Shown in pieces: positions 22,989 through 23,181 of a stretch of 23,181 nucleotides of DNA. The translations under genes were made by a program, and so were the position numbers. Positions within the stretch are counted from its first letter, which is position 1; every line of letters begins with the position of its first letter. The stretch is from a virus. The stretch is taken from positions 1 to 23,181 of the IMG/VR virus record IMGVR_UViG_3300009285_000971. One strand, 5' to 3'. The notes under the pieces were generated by a model. The model was not told where the DNA came from, ran no database searches, and saw only the letters and a program-made list of their open reading frames with translations.

Positions 22989-23016
22989 ATAATATATTAC
23001 TCTATAAAAAAATCAA
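22989..23016 (-). promoter_or_regulatory. Probable sigma70-type promoter of the late operon
   Basis: On the minus strand, TTGATT (23011-23016) and TATTAT (22989-22994) are 16 bases apart, four of six and five of six consensus matches. It sits in the 56-base gap after the partial zinc-ribbon gene, about 25 bases before the coiled-coil ATG. It is very AT-rich, so a chance match is possible. Confidence 0.42.
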
Positions 23017-23019
23017 TGT

Positions 23020-23181
23020 TTAGAGGTGTTGAAATCTTTTTTTATGCTTTCTTTTTCTTTCGTGTAATTTCCGATATTCTTCCTGTCTTTTCAGATTCTT
23101 ATATCGCTTGCAATTAAAACACGTTGCTTTTCGGGTCTCAATAACCCGTTTGACGATATTCTCGCAGTATTGGCATTTTAA
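23020..23181 (-). CDS. Partial small zinc-ribbon protein
   Basis: The 3' part of a gene that enters from the right edge: 53 visible codons and a TAA stop. Two knuckles, CQYC and CFNC, spaced 15 residues apart, form a zinc ribbon; the tail is highly basic (KNLKRQEEYRKLHERKRKHK), a nucleic-acid-binding signature. The pattern C.YC...R..TCFNCK..K matches small zinc-ribbon proteins of phages and Patescibacteria, often beside HNH genes. The start is outside the window, so the size is unknown. Its frame is open to the edge without an internal start that fits. Confidence 0.7.
   Translation of the reverse strand, partial: LKCQYCENIVKRVIETRKATCFNCKRYKNLKRQEEYRKLHERKRKHKKRFQHL

Noticed and set aside
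1-23181. Recoding of TGA to glycine (Gracilibacteria/SR1 code)
   Set aside because: TGA ends several genes in exact ATGA overlaps (portal, adaptor, collagen-like, ejection genes), and frames beyond these stops are not coding.
1-23181. CRISPR arrays and tRNA genes
   Set aside because: No regularly spaced repeat-spacer pattern or cloverleaf-like segment was seen in any gap; the gaps are all short.

Overview
The window is the packaging and virion-structure half of a tailed-phage genome or prophage. With one tiny exception, every gene lies on the minus strand, so the operon reads from the right end (23181) to the left end (1). The proteins point to a phage of Patescibacteria (CPR), probably the Parcubacteria group. 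The tail-fibre and surface-type proteins are full of Ser/Thr runs of the form SSTxxxLFVxxATTTxATTTxLxVSG, and two small exported proteins have the same flavour; this style is common in Parcubacteria genomes. The host call is an inference from sequence style, not a marker gene. TGA works as a stop (several ATGA overlaps), which excludes the TGA=Gly code of Gracilibacteria/SR1.

Layout in reading order. (1) 23181-21820: a partial zinc-ribbon gene, a probable promoter, then small genes (coiled coil, 50-aa ORF, membrane protein, zinc ribbon, hypothetical). (2) 21839-18000: terminase small subunit, GpA-type terminase large subunit, portal. (3) 18000-17643: two very small genes, one of a recognisable phage family (MPFKSKAQ...). 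(4) 17590-14051: scaffold-like protein, HK97-fold major capsid protein, a membrane-anchored small protein, a likely capsid decoration protein, and a small hypothetical. Four consecutive genes here share a small palindromic leader element, and a strong stem-loop follows the decoration gene. (5) 14049-8552: an exported protein, a coiled-coil protein, a P22 gp4-like adaptor, a beta-propeller-like protein (P22 gp10-like in position), a tightly coupled small beta protein and an appendage protein. (6) 8088-4794: a 55-aa protein and two large internal or ejection-type proteins. (7) 3846-1: a collagen-like fibre protein, an 837-aa tail fibre with a signal peptide, and a partial membrane-anchored protein.

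There is no tape-measure gene, tail tube or sheath. The order portal-scaffold-coat-adaptor-propeller-ejection proteins is P22-like, so a short-tailed (podovirus) particle is the best guess. No lysis, replication or integration genes are visible.

Three free-standing HNH endonuclease genes (12543-13055, 8091-8558, 3843-4688) have invaded the structural module. Next to the last one is the most unusual spot: an overlapping divergent promoter pair. The plus-strand promoter (TTGACT-17 nt-TATAAT) would express a 36-aa single-pass membrane protein antisense to an ejection-protein gene. Apart from one AGGAGG lying inside a coding region, the starts I inspected lack a Shine-Dalgarno sequence. Most starts are coupled to the previous stop (ATGA, TAATG, TGAaATG), and the genes with real leaders carry the TTAWMAACTAA element instead. 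No gap without a gene exceeds 110 bases.
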